DNA from: Allofournierella_A excrementavium
GTDB lineage: Bacteria > Bacillota > Clostridia > Oscillospirales > Ruminococcaceae
DNA length: 64,000 nucleotides
Assembly: GCA_019120375.1 (NCBI GenBank)
Contig: DWVE01000006.1
Coordinates: 12,483-76,482, forward strand
Reading direction: 5' to 3'
Below the pieces are notes generated by a model. It worked only from the letters and a program-made list of their open reading frames with translations, did not search any database and had not been told where the DNA came from. This document shows, piece by piece, positions 14,204-24,300 of this stretch. Within the stretch, counting starts at the first letter, position 1; every line of letters starts with the position of its first letter. The position numbers and the translations under genes are program-made.

Positions 14204-14280
14204 TGGTCCGAGTGGCGAGAGTCGAACTCACGGCCTCTTGAACCCCATTCAAGCGCGCTACCAAACTGCGCTACACCCGG
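14204..14280 (-). tRNA. tRNA-Pro (anticodon GGG)
   Basis: The 77-nt reverse-strand sequence folds as a cloverleaf. The acceptor stem CCGGGTG pairs with CACTCGG, followed by discriminator A and an encoded CCA. The anticodon stem CTTGA/TCAAG encloses the loop ATGGGGT, giving anticodon GGG. The T-arm contains GTTCGAC. The 3' end points toward the accessory island, so this tRNA may be an integration hotspot. Confidence 0.95.
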
Positions 14281-14311
14281 ACATTGCCACCGGTTATCAG
14301 CGGCAAATAAT

Positions 14312-14340
14312 ATTATAACCAGAGGGTGGGGGTTTGTCAA
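14312..14340 (-). promoter_or_regulatory. Perfect consensus promoter of tRNA-Pro
   Basis: On the reverse strand TTGACA (14340 to 14335) and TATAAT (14317 to 14312) are separated by exactly 17 bp, as expected for a highly expressed stable RNA gene. Confidence 0.85.
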
Positions 14341-14407
14341 CAACTTTTTTCCTTTTTTCTTTGAAATAATCAAAACAAGTTTTTCTCGCCTGTTCATAAA
14401 GCAAGCC

Positions 14408-14456
14408 GCAGGCCCCGGTCGCATTGCTCAAACGCTGCGTCCGGGGCCTGCTTTTT
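14408..14456. terminator. GC-rich hairpin after rubredoxin
   Basis: GCAGGCCCCGG and CCGGGGCCTGC form an 11-bp stem. The T-run lies on the forward-strand side, so it terminates leftward rubredoxin transcripts only weakly; it separates that gene from the tRNA promoter. Confidence 0.55.
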
Positions 14457-14464
14457 CTTTTGCG

Positions 14465-14620
14465 TTACTGCTGCTCGAACATGTCCTTGCCCACGCCGCA
14501 CAGGGGGCAGACGTAGTCTTCGGGCACGTCGGCCCAGGCAGTGCCGGGGGCCACGCCGTTGTCCGGGTCGCCGGCTGCCTCGTCGTAGATAAAGCCGCAG
14601 ACAGTGCATACATACTTCAT
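14465..14620 (-). CDS. Rubredoxin
   Basis: The product is 51 residues, starting after AAAGGAG. It has the complete one-iron site: C5-T-V-C8-G-F-I-Y-D and C38-P-L-C41-G, with the family-typical PGTAW and P(E)DYVCP. Rubredoxin carries single electrons, in anaerobes usually to oxygen- or peroxide-reducing enzymes. Its neighbour upstream on the same strand is a nitroreductase, with about 100 bp between them. Length and cysteine spacing are exactly those of the family. Confidence 0.95.
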   Translation of the reverse strand: MKYVCTVCGFIYDEAAGDPDNGVAPGTAWADVPEDYVCPLCGVGKDMFEQQ

Positions 14621-14724
14621 AGCATATCGCTCCTTTTTCAATTCACGGCCCGCCGGGCGGGCTCACGCCCTTATTGTATGTAAAAGCGCGGTATTCTTCC
14701 GTTGCCTGGGCAACATTTTGAAAA

Positions 14725-15246
14725 TCAGCGGATGTAGTGCACGTAGTCCGGCTTGCGGGGCGCAGCGGGTTTGGGCTCGCCGTCCGCATAGCCCAGGATG
14801 CAGTGGCCGATACCCTCATAGTCTCCTTCGATGCCCAGCTCTTTCAGGATGACTTTTCCCTCTTCGCTCTCGAACTCCTCCTTTGCCCGGTGGATCCAGC
14901 AGCTGGCGAGGCCCTCGGCATGGGCGGCCAGCATCAGGTTGCCCATCACCAGGCTGCCGTCGTAGAGGTAGGTGGGCGCGGCCTTGTTCGCCAGCACCAC
15001 CAGCACCACCGGCGCGCCGTAGAAGGGGTCGCCGGAGGAGCCCATGATCTCGGCGTTCATGGCGGAGAGCTTGTCCCGCATGGCCTTGTTGCTGACCGCC
15101 AGGATGATGGGGCTCTGGCGGTTCATGCCGGTGGCGGCGTACTGCCCGGCGGTGAGGATGCGCTCCAGCACGTCTTCGGGCACGGGGTCCGGTTTGTAGC
15201 TGCGCACGCTGCGGCGGGTCAGGATGGCATTAAGAACTTCGTTCAT
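14725..15246 (-). CDS. Nitroreductase-family FMN oxidoreductase
   Basis: The product is 173 residues; the ATG at 15246 follows GGGGGAG. The N-terminal TRRSVRSYKPDPVPEDVLERIL is the FMN-binding opening of the nitroreductase fold, followed by AGQYAATGMNRQSP and the C-terminal G(I)GHCILGYADGEP. Such enzymes reduce nitro-aromatics, quinones or flavins with NAD(P)H; the substrate cannot be told. It is at the short end of the family (about 170 to 220 residues). A rubredoxin follows on the same strand, possibly an electron partner. Confidence 0.88.
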   Translation of the reverse strand: MNEVLNAILTRRSVRSYKPDPVPEDVLERILTAGQYAATGMNRQSPIILAVSNKAMRDKLSAMNAEIMGSSGDPFYGAPVVLVVLANKAAPTYLYDGSLVMGNLMLAAHAEGLASCWIHRAKEEFESEEGKVILKELGIEGDYEGIGHCILGYADGEPKPAAPRKPDYVHYIR

Positions 15247-15274
15247 CGTATCTCCCCCTTTTTTCTTTTCCTTT

Positions 15275-15303
15275 ATTATAACGCGGCGCGCAGTTACCTG
15301 CAA
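15275..15303 (-). promoter_or_regulatory. Promoter of the nitroreductase gene
   Basis: On the reverse strand TTGCAG (15303 to 15298) and TATAAT (15280 to 15275) are 17 bp apart, 29 bp before the start codon. Confidence 0.65.
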
Positions 15304-15305
15304 AG

Positions 15306-15346
15306 AAAAATGCGGCCCCCAAAGCCCTTTTGGCTTCGGGGGCCGC
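15306..15346 (-). terminator. Terminator of the giant surface protein gene
   Basis: GCGGCCCCCGAAGCC pairs with GGCTTTGGGGGCCGC around a short loop and is followed by ATTTTT on the reverse strand, 22 bp after the giant gene's stop. Confidence 0.8.
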
Positions 15347-15367
15347 TGTCTGAGGCCAGGTGTTTGC

Positions 15368-18300
15368 TTATTTGGCAGCCGTTTCGTCTTCTTCCTCCTT
15401 GCGGCGGCGCCACAGCAGCCAGAGCAGCCACAGCACCACTGCCAGCAGGATGACCACCAGGATGATCAGAAGCAGGCACAGCCAGCAGCACCAGCAGATG
15501 CCGCCGCTTGTTTGCTGCTGCTCCGGCGGCGCCTTGGGCACCTCGTCGTCGGCGTTCTCGTCCTGAGGCTTCTCCGCTGGTTCAGGCTCGTCGTCCGCGG
15601 TCCAGCGGCGGCGGGTCTGCTCGGTCAGCACCTGCACCAGTTCGGTCACAGGCTTGGAAGAATCGGTCCACGGTTTTTCGGAATGGATGTAGGAATTGAT
15701 GACGTAGATCCAGGGGATGCCGGCGGTCAGGTCCACTTTGCCCCACACATGGATGTTCAGCGGGTTATCCTTGGTGCCGATGTATCCGCCCGCTTCGATG
15801 GTGAGGTTTTCGGAGGTGATGGCGTCGGCGGTGCCCTTGTCGGTGACGGAACCGTCGGTGCGGATGGTCACGTCCTTGCCTGCCACGATGGTGTCCACCA
15901 CCACGTCGCCTTCGCTTTCCAGATGGACGCTGCCGCCCTGGGCGCTGACTTCGCCGGCCTCGATGCGGATGGGCGCGTCCTCGCTGCCCACGTCGCCCTT
16001 GGCGGTCAGCTCCGCGTCGCCCGCCACAACCTTGTCGCCCGGCTCGCTGCCGGCGGTGATGTTGCCATCGCTGGTGATGTTCGCGGTCTCGTCGGCCACG
16101 ATCTCGCCCAGCTCGGTGTCCTTATGGTTGTGGATGTAGACGTTATCGCCCATGGCCGAAATGCGGTCCGCCATAGTCTCGATGGGCCGGTCCTTGGTGC
16201 CGGTGTCGCCGGCGGTGCTGTTGAGGGTGAGGTCCGGTGCGGTGAAGTCCAGGCCGTTCCAGTCGGGGTCGGTGCTGCCCGCAGGGGCAATGCCGCCCGC
16301 CGTGTTGATGACAATGGTCTCCTCCGCCTCGAGGGGAGCGATGTTGAGCGGCTTGTCGGAGGGGCTCTCCAGCCAGACGCCCTTCAGCGTTTCGTCCTCG
16401 CCGGCGGCGATGGTCAGCACGCCGCCCATGTCCACGCCGAGGGCGTTGCCCTCTTCGCCCACGCTGCCGCCGTTCTCCAGCAGGATATCCACGTTGCCGC
16501 CGGCGGTGATGGAGGCGTCCGGGGCGCCTTCCAGCGCCTTCTGCGCGTCCTCCAGCGCCTTGCGGGCCGCTTCGGCTTCCCGCTTCGCCTGATCGAGGGC
16601 GGCCTCGATGGCCTGTTTTTCGGCCTCATGCGGCTGGCGTTCCGTTTCCAGGTCGTTCAGCTGCTGCTGAATTTCGTCCATCTCGCCTTCCAGCTTCGCC
16701 AGCTCTTTTTCCAGCCGGGCCACTTCGGCCTGGTCGGGTTCAGGCTGCTGCAGGGCCTGCTGCAGCTGCTCTTCCAGTTCCTTGTGCTCTGCCTCAAGGT
16801 CCGCCAGCTGCTGTTGCAGGTCTTTCTGCTGGCTTTCCAGCGCGTCCAGGTACTCCTGACGTGCGGCCAGTTGCTGCTCCAGCGCTTTCTGCTCCGCCTC
16901 GGCGCGGGCGGCCTCGGCCTGAGCTTCAGCCAGGTCCTTCACCGGGTCGGTGGCCACGTCCTTCAGTTCGCCCTGGATGTTGAGGGAGATATCTCCCCCG
17001 GCCTTCACGGTGTTCACCGTCACGTCGCCCAGCGCCTCGTCCACGGTGATGTTTCCGGCGGAATCCATCGAGAGGGTGCCGCCCGCCTTCAGCTCATTCA
17101 CGTGGGTGCTGCCCTTCGGGCTGTTCACCGAGAGGTCGCCGCCGGCGTGCAACCGGGTGGCGTTGAGGTCGCCCTCGGTGTTGCTCACCGTCAGGTCCTT
17201 GTCGCCCACCACGTCCAGCCGGGCGTTCTCGTCCAGGACGTCCGCGATGAGGGTGAGGTCTTCGGGGCTGGTGAGCCAGGTATCGCCCCGGGAGAGGGTG
17301 GTGAGGGTTTCGCCCACCGCCACGTTCAGCGGGGCTTCGGCGGAGCCGATGACGCCTTCCTCGGCAGTGAGGCTGGCGCTGCCGGTGGTGGAGAGATTCA
17401 GCCCGTCGGGGCTGGCATTCGTATCCAGCAGGCTGCCGTGGCTGGCCGTCAGGTCGATGCTGCCGCCGCCCGTGCTTTCGGCTTTTGCCAGGCCCAGATC
17501 GCCCTGCACTTCGGTGATGGAGATATCACCGGCGGCGGTGGCGGTGAGGGTGGTAGCCAGGTCGTGGTCGTCCACGCTGATGGTGGTGAAATCAATGAAG
17601 AAATTCATCTCCAGCAGGCCGGTGACAGAATTGCGGATGATGGTCCAGCTGCCGGCGGCGGGCATGGCGTCCGGGGCTTTTTGCAGCTCAGACACATCCA
17701 CCACCGTGTGCTCCACCCAGTCGCGCTGGTCGATGGTCAGATCCCGGATACTGTCGGTGAGGGCAGTGAGCACCAGATCGGTGCCGGTGACGTTGGTGAA
17801 ACCTTCGACGCCGGCGATGTCCGGGGCGGTGATGGTGACGTTTTCGTAGCCGGAGACCACCTCGCGGGCAGTGAAGGTGCCCTCATTTTGGGTGATGGTG
17901 ATGCTGCCCTTGTTGGTGACGCTGGCCGCGCCGGTGGATTCGCCGATGGCCAGGGTGAGGTCGCGGAAGTCCCGGTCATCCTCGGCGGGTTCGGGGTATT
18001 CCACCTTCTCCCAAAGTTTTTCCTCCACCAGGGCCAGCTTCTCCTCGTCGGTGAGGGCCGCCCAGTAGAGCGGGATCAGGTCCTCGTCCGCCATCAGAGC
18101 CTTGAGGGGTTCGTCCTGGCCGGGTTCTTCGCCCGGCTGGTCTTCGCCCTCATCGGCCTCGGGCACGCGCAGGGTCAGCACCAGCAATTCATCCAGCAGC
18201 TGGCGCAGCCGCTTTCTGTTCTGCTCCTGCTGGGCGGCGTCAGCGGGGTCTTTCGGTTCGTCCGGGTCCGCCGGGTCATTCGCCTCTTCCAGCGCCTGGA

Positions 18301-21300
18301 GCAGTTCGTCCAGCTCTTTCAGCGCCTTTTCAATGGCTTCGGGGGTGGTGTCCAGTTTTTCCAGCGCTTCTTCAAAGGCTTCCTCTGTGCCGAGGGCGGG
18401 GGTGAGGGTCTTTTCCAGCGCCGCGGTGATGTCCTTCAGGAGCTGTTCGGCCTTGCCGGTGGCGTCGGCTTCGTCCAGCGCCCGCTCCAGCAGCAGGGCG
18501 GCGATCTCTTCGGGGGTCTGGGCGTTCAGCTCCACGCCCACGATGGTGTCGTCGCCTTCCATGGCGTCGATCACATCGCCGGTAAGCATGGTGCCGTCCT
18601 CGCCCCGTCCGGTGAACTGTTCGGCGTCCTTTTCGCCTTCCACGATGCCGTCGATCCAGATATCGCCGGCCTTGGGGATGCGCATGGTCAGCGTTTCGGG
18701 GATGTCCAGCTGCAGGCGGCTGTCGGCCTCGCCCACGCTCTTTTCGCCGCTCACCGAGAGGGTGGCGTTGGAGTCGTTGGCACCTTCGCCGAAGGAGATG
18801 ACCGCGTCCTTGCCGTCCGGCAGCAGGCGGCCCACCACGCCCTTGGCGTAAATGGTCACGTTGGTGTTTTTGCCGTCGCCGCTCACGCCCGTGATGCGCT
18901 CAAAGCGGAAGTCGTCGCCCGTTTGGGCGGTGAGGGTGCTGTCGTCCACCGTGGCGGTGGGGATGGCGGCGCTGCCGCCGGCATTGACGTCCATTTCGGA
19001 GCCGTCGGTCAGCTCCAGGTCGCCGCCGGTGTAGTCTTCGCCCGCGTCGATATCCACGGTGCTGCCATCGCCGGCGGTGATATCGCCGGTCTCCACCGGG
19101 CCCTCGGCGTCGATGGTCAGCCGGCTGTCGCTCACAGAAACGTCGCCGGTCCCGGCGCTGCCGCCGGCGGTGATGTCCATTTCGGAGCCGTCGGTCAGCT
19201 CCAGGTCACCGGTGGAGGCGTTCTCGCCCGCGTCGAAGTCCACAGTGCTGCCGCCGTCGGCGGTGATGTCGCCCATGGAGATGCTGCCGTCGGCATCCAG
19301 GTCGGCGGTGCCGCCGTTCACCACGTCCAGGGTCTCGCCGGTGATGCTGCCTTCGGTGTCCACATGGAACTCGGCCCCGTCCACCACGGTGGGCTTCAGG
19401 GTCACGTCCTCCTTGGAGTTGATGAAGGTATCCATCACGATCTCGTCCACAGGCTCCTGCCCGGGGACGTAGCTCCGGATCACCAGCGCGCCGCCGTTCA
19501 TGTCGATCTCCAGCGCGTCCAGCGCGGTGCCGATGGTGCCGGCAGCGCTCTTGGGCACCAGGATGATCACGTCGCCGCCGTTGGTGCGGATGTCGGTGTC
19601 GTCCTCATGGCCGGTCACGGTGTCGCCATCCACCAGAGAGCCCTTTTCGTTGCTCAGCTGGATGGTGACGCTCTTTTTGTTTGCGGGGTCGGTGCCGTCC
19701 AGGTCTTCGCCGGCGCTCACATAGCCGAACAGATACTCCACTTCGGCGTTGGGCTCCAGTTTCAGGGTGCGGCTGTTTTCACCCAGCAGGGTGACGCTGC
19801 CGTCGGAACCCACCAAAATTTCCTTCTGGTCCAGCTCGTAGTAGAGGATGGTCCGGCCGAAGGTGGCGCTGGTCTCATTGGTGTCCACCGCTTCGGAGAT
19901 GGTGAGGTAAACGGTGCCGCCCACGCTCACGGTGCCCTTCAGCTGGTGTTCGTGGTCCTCGCCCGCGTAGTTGTAGGTCTTGCTGCCAGTCTGCTGCGTG
20001 AAGTCCGCTTTGACCCAGCGGCTTTCGCCGTTTTCGGAATAGTAGTAATTGCCCGCCAGGTCCTTGGCGATCTGGTCGGTGAGGCGTTCGAGATACACTT
20101 CCTCGCCCGCCTTGATGGTGATGCTGGCGTCGTTGTTTTCGGGCATGGCCTCGTAAAGGATCGCCATGCTTTCTTCGGGGGTGAGCACCACCAGCTGGCC
20201 GTTCTCGTCGATATAGGAGAGCTGATCACCGTTGAGGGTGTAAGCGGCGGTCTTGCCGTTCACGGTGTAGACCCGCTTGCCTTCCTCGTTGAGGGTGTAC
20301 TCTCGCAGGGTGCCCAGGTCGCCCAAATCGGTGGCCACGATCTTGTCGGAGGTGTAGGTGACGCCGTCGAACTTGGCGCTGAAGGTCACCTGACCGTCCG
20401 CGTTCAGCACCAGAGTCAGCACCAGGCCGCTCTTGGTGAGGTAGAGGGTGTCGGTGACGCGGTAACCGCCGCCGTTCACCTGATTGTTGGCAGGCAGGGT
20501 GATCTCCTTGACGGGGATGTCCTCCAGCGGCCCCATCACCAGCACGGTGGGCTCCTCATCGTCGCCCACAGGGCTGCCGGGCCGCAGGATGAGCAGACCG
20601 TCGGAGACGTCCTCCGCGGTGCTGTAGCTGCCCTTTTCCATCTGGTTCAGATACACCGTTTCGCCCGCGGCGTTGGTGAACACCGTTCCGTCTTCGGTTC
20701 TCAGCAGGGTGTTGCCGGTGGCTTCCTTGTTTTCCACAAGTTCCGCCGCCAGACCGCTGTTTTCGGTGTCGTAGATTTCAAACATGGTCGCCGGGTCGAA
20801 CAGCAGATAGCGGCTGCCGTCCCAGATCACATACAGGCCCGAAGCGTTGGGCACCAGCGTGCCCTCCCCGTTCAGGGTGCCGATCTGATAGTTGACGCCG
20901 GTCTTGTTTCTGCCGGGCGTAAAGTCGATGTAGGCCTGCGCGCCGTCCAGCAGGAAGCCGGTGGTACCGGCGGTGGGGTTGCCGCTTGCATCGTAAACAT
21001 AGCGGTTCAGCACCGCGCAGCCGGTGTCTGCCAGCACCTTGGCGGGGTCATCCAGCCCGGTGTCGGTGGTGGTGCCGGTCTCGCCGGTGGTGCGCAGATA
21101 CCACTTGCCCGCCGCGCCGTCTTCGCCGGGGATATAAACGATGGTGTAGGTCTTGCCGTCGCTGCCGGTCTGGTCCTCATACTCGGTCTCGCCGGTGGCG
21201 GCGTTGTCGGGAGTCAGGGTGACGGTGACGTCCTCGCCCTCCACCTCAAAGGTGAAGGTCACCTTGCCGGTGTCGTGCTGGTAGTTTTCCTCTGCCGGCA

Positions 21301-24300
21301 GCACCGTCTCGGGAGCGCTCGTGCTCTGGCGCACCAGGGTGAAGGCGCCGCTCTGGGCGTCCTTTTCAAGGTAGAGCCCGCTGCCGGAGTGGCTGTCCAC
21401 CAGGAAGTAGGTCTTGCCGTTCACCGTCTGGGCCGTGGATTCGCTCAGGTAAGACCAGATCTCCTGGCCGTCCACCGTGACGCGGCTGCCGGCGGCGTTC
21501 TTCATGTAATACACCTGGCTGATGAGCCGGTACTCGGCCTCGGGGGTGAGCTTGCCGGTGTATTCGTCCCGGATCACGTCGTAATGCTCGTACAGCGTGC
21601 CGTCGGGGCTCTCGTAGACCTCTTTGCCAAAGCCGGTGTACTTCACACCGCTGGTGTAATACTCGGTGGAGAGGCTGGAGGTCACCGGCTGCATCTTCAC
21701 ATAGGTGAACTGCAGCGAGTAGCTGTACATGGTGTAGGTGTCGACCGAATATTTCTGGGTGGTGGGTTTATCCGGGTTGTTGTTGAGCCGCGTCCAGGCA
21801 AATTCGGCGAAGTGGAACACGTCCCTGCCGTTCTCCTTGCCGTTGGCGGTGTAGGTGATGCCATCCACTTCCACGCTGCTCTCCACCGTCCGCTCCACGT
21901 TGGGCATCCAGTAGACGCCGCTGAGCGCCTGATAGAGACCCGCCGCGTCGCCGCTGAGGGTCTGGCCGGGGGCCACGGTGTAGCCCAGGCCCGGGATGTA
22001 TACCAGGCCGATGGCGGCGCCGCCGATGGTCATGGTGTTATCGTAGTTCCAGACCACCTCGTAGCCGGTGCCAAGGAAGTTCGGCACGGTGAATGGGTCG
22101 GCGGACGCGTCATCCCGCACCTTGCTCAGGTGGGTGCCCCAGCGCTGCTCGTGCAGGCGTGCCTCTTCGTCGAACGCCGATTCGTAATAGGTCACGCCGT
22201 CGCTGAGGGTGTTGGTCACCGGTCTGCCATCGGAGATGTTGAGGTGCTCCCTGTTGAAGGTGTCCTTGTTCACCTGTTCCACGTCCTGGGTCTCGGTGCT
22301 GCCGCCGGTGAAGGCGTAGAACCGCAGGCTGTCGCTCTTCTTGTCGTGGAGCAGGAAGTAGTAGTAAGTCTTGTCGGAGGCGCCGGTGATGGCGTCCATG
22401 GTGGGCTGCAGGCCGCTGAGGTAATAGTAGTCGATGTCAGCGGTGCTCAGCGCCAAAATGACCTGCACGTCCATTTCCTTCAGGGTGTCCTCGTCGGTGA
22501 GGTTTTCGCCGCCCGGGCCGGTCACCGTTTCGGCGGTGACCAGGCGGATGCGGGCTTCCCCGCCGCCTTGCAGCAGGCCCTTGGAGGTGAACCAGCTGGC
22601 GCTGATGGCCTCCAGAAGCACCTCGTAGGAGGCGTCCTCTTCCACGGTGAGATAGCCGGTGGACAGGTTGATGGAGATGCCTTCGCTCAGCTTGATCTCC
22701 ACCACATTGCCCGAGGCGTCCTTCACAAACTCGAAGTCGCCCACCGCCGTTTCGGCGCCGCCCTCTTCGATGCGGGAGACATTGCCCCAGGCGTCCATGT
22801 AGAACAGGGTGCCGTTGGGCAGCAGGTAGCGGTAGAGCCGCTCGGCGGCGTCGTAGCCCTGGAGGTAGTAGTCCAGCACGTCCTTGCCGGTGAGGGTGTA
22901 GTCGGAGGCCAGCTCCACGGTGACGGTGGTGATGTAGCTCAGGGTGCCGGGCACCGGGATGGTGACGGTGGTGGTGCCGGCGATCATGGTGGCCTGCACG
23001 CCTTCTTTGAGGTCCATCTCCACGTTGCCGTTCAGCGAGACCACCCGCTCGATGTAGACCGGGTCGTCGTGGCGCTCCAGCTCCTTGTTGTCTTTATCCA
23101 CGATGATGAGGGTCACCGGCACGATGTTCACGAACACGTCGCCGCTGGCCTCGATGTTCACCACGCCATTGGAGCCGGAGAACACATAAGCGTTGAAGGC
23201 CTGGTCCGCCGTGCCCACGCTGGCCGCGCCCTTGACCAGCAGGTCATGGGCCCAAACCGGCGACACGGTGGCGCCGGAGGAGATGTCGGCCACGCTGTCC
23301 ACACCGGTGAGGGCGCCGCCCTCTTCTCCGGTCCAGACGAACTCCACATGGCCGTCGGTGTTGGACACAAAGCCGCTGACCTGCACGCCGCCGGTGCCGC
23401 TAAACTCGGTGCGCACTTCGGGCTTGTCGTAGGCCACATTGTTGATGGTGTGGCTGATGCCGAACACAGAGGGCTGGATGAAGCCGCTGTTGGAAACGTA
23501 GATGCCGTTCAGCTGCACGTCGAAGCCCGAGCTGTTGGTGATGATGACCCGGGGCAGCACCGCCTGGTTGTAGACGATGACGCTGCCGGAGGCGTTTTTG
23601 CCGTCGTGGGTGAAGTCCGCCACGCCGGGCAGGTTGTTGCTGATGTCCCGCAGGGTGACGGTGTTGCCGTTGACCGTATAGTAGCTGTCCGGCTCCTTGA
23701 CGCCCACTTCGCGCACGGTCAGCTGGCCCTTGTGCTCGGAGATGTCGATGTAGACGCCGCCCGCCGCGTCGCCCAGATAGAGGGCGGTGCCGCCGTTCAC
23801 CGCGACGGTTCCGTCGCTGGTGAAGGGGTGGCTGGTGCTGGTCTCCTTGATGATGAAGCCGCCTTTGCGGGCGTCCCGCCGGATACGGCTGCGGTCGAAC
23901 CCGTAGCGGGTGACCGCCACGGTGGCGCCCCGCAGGATGACGCCGCTGCCCAGCACGGTGTTGGAGTGGGCGGTGGTGGAGCCGCCGGCCTTGGCCAGGG
24001 CCTCGCCCGCCGCATTCAGCTGGATGGTGGCGCGCACGTCGATGTTGGCGTCCCGGTAGGCGGGCTTGGTGGAGGCGTAGATGTGCAGGCTGTCGTGGCC
24101 GGTGACGTCGGCCCCGGCGATGTTCACGTCCGCCGTCAGAGTAGTCTTGGGGTTGCTGAGGGCGTTCACCGCCGCGCCCAGAGCCGAGCCCTTGGCGTAG
24201 GTGTAGGTGTAGATGTCCAATTCGCCGTTGCGGGCGATGATCTCCACGTCCCGTCCTTCGATGACCACGCGCTCGCCGGCGGTTCCCGCGATGACCACGT

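Noticed and set aside
15368..15700. LPXTG sortase signal at the giant protein C-terminus
   Set aside because: No LPxTG-like pentapeptide precedes the hydrophobic tail; a Cys-rich membrane segment is present instead.
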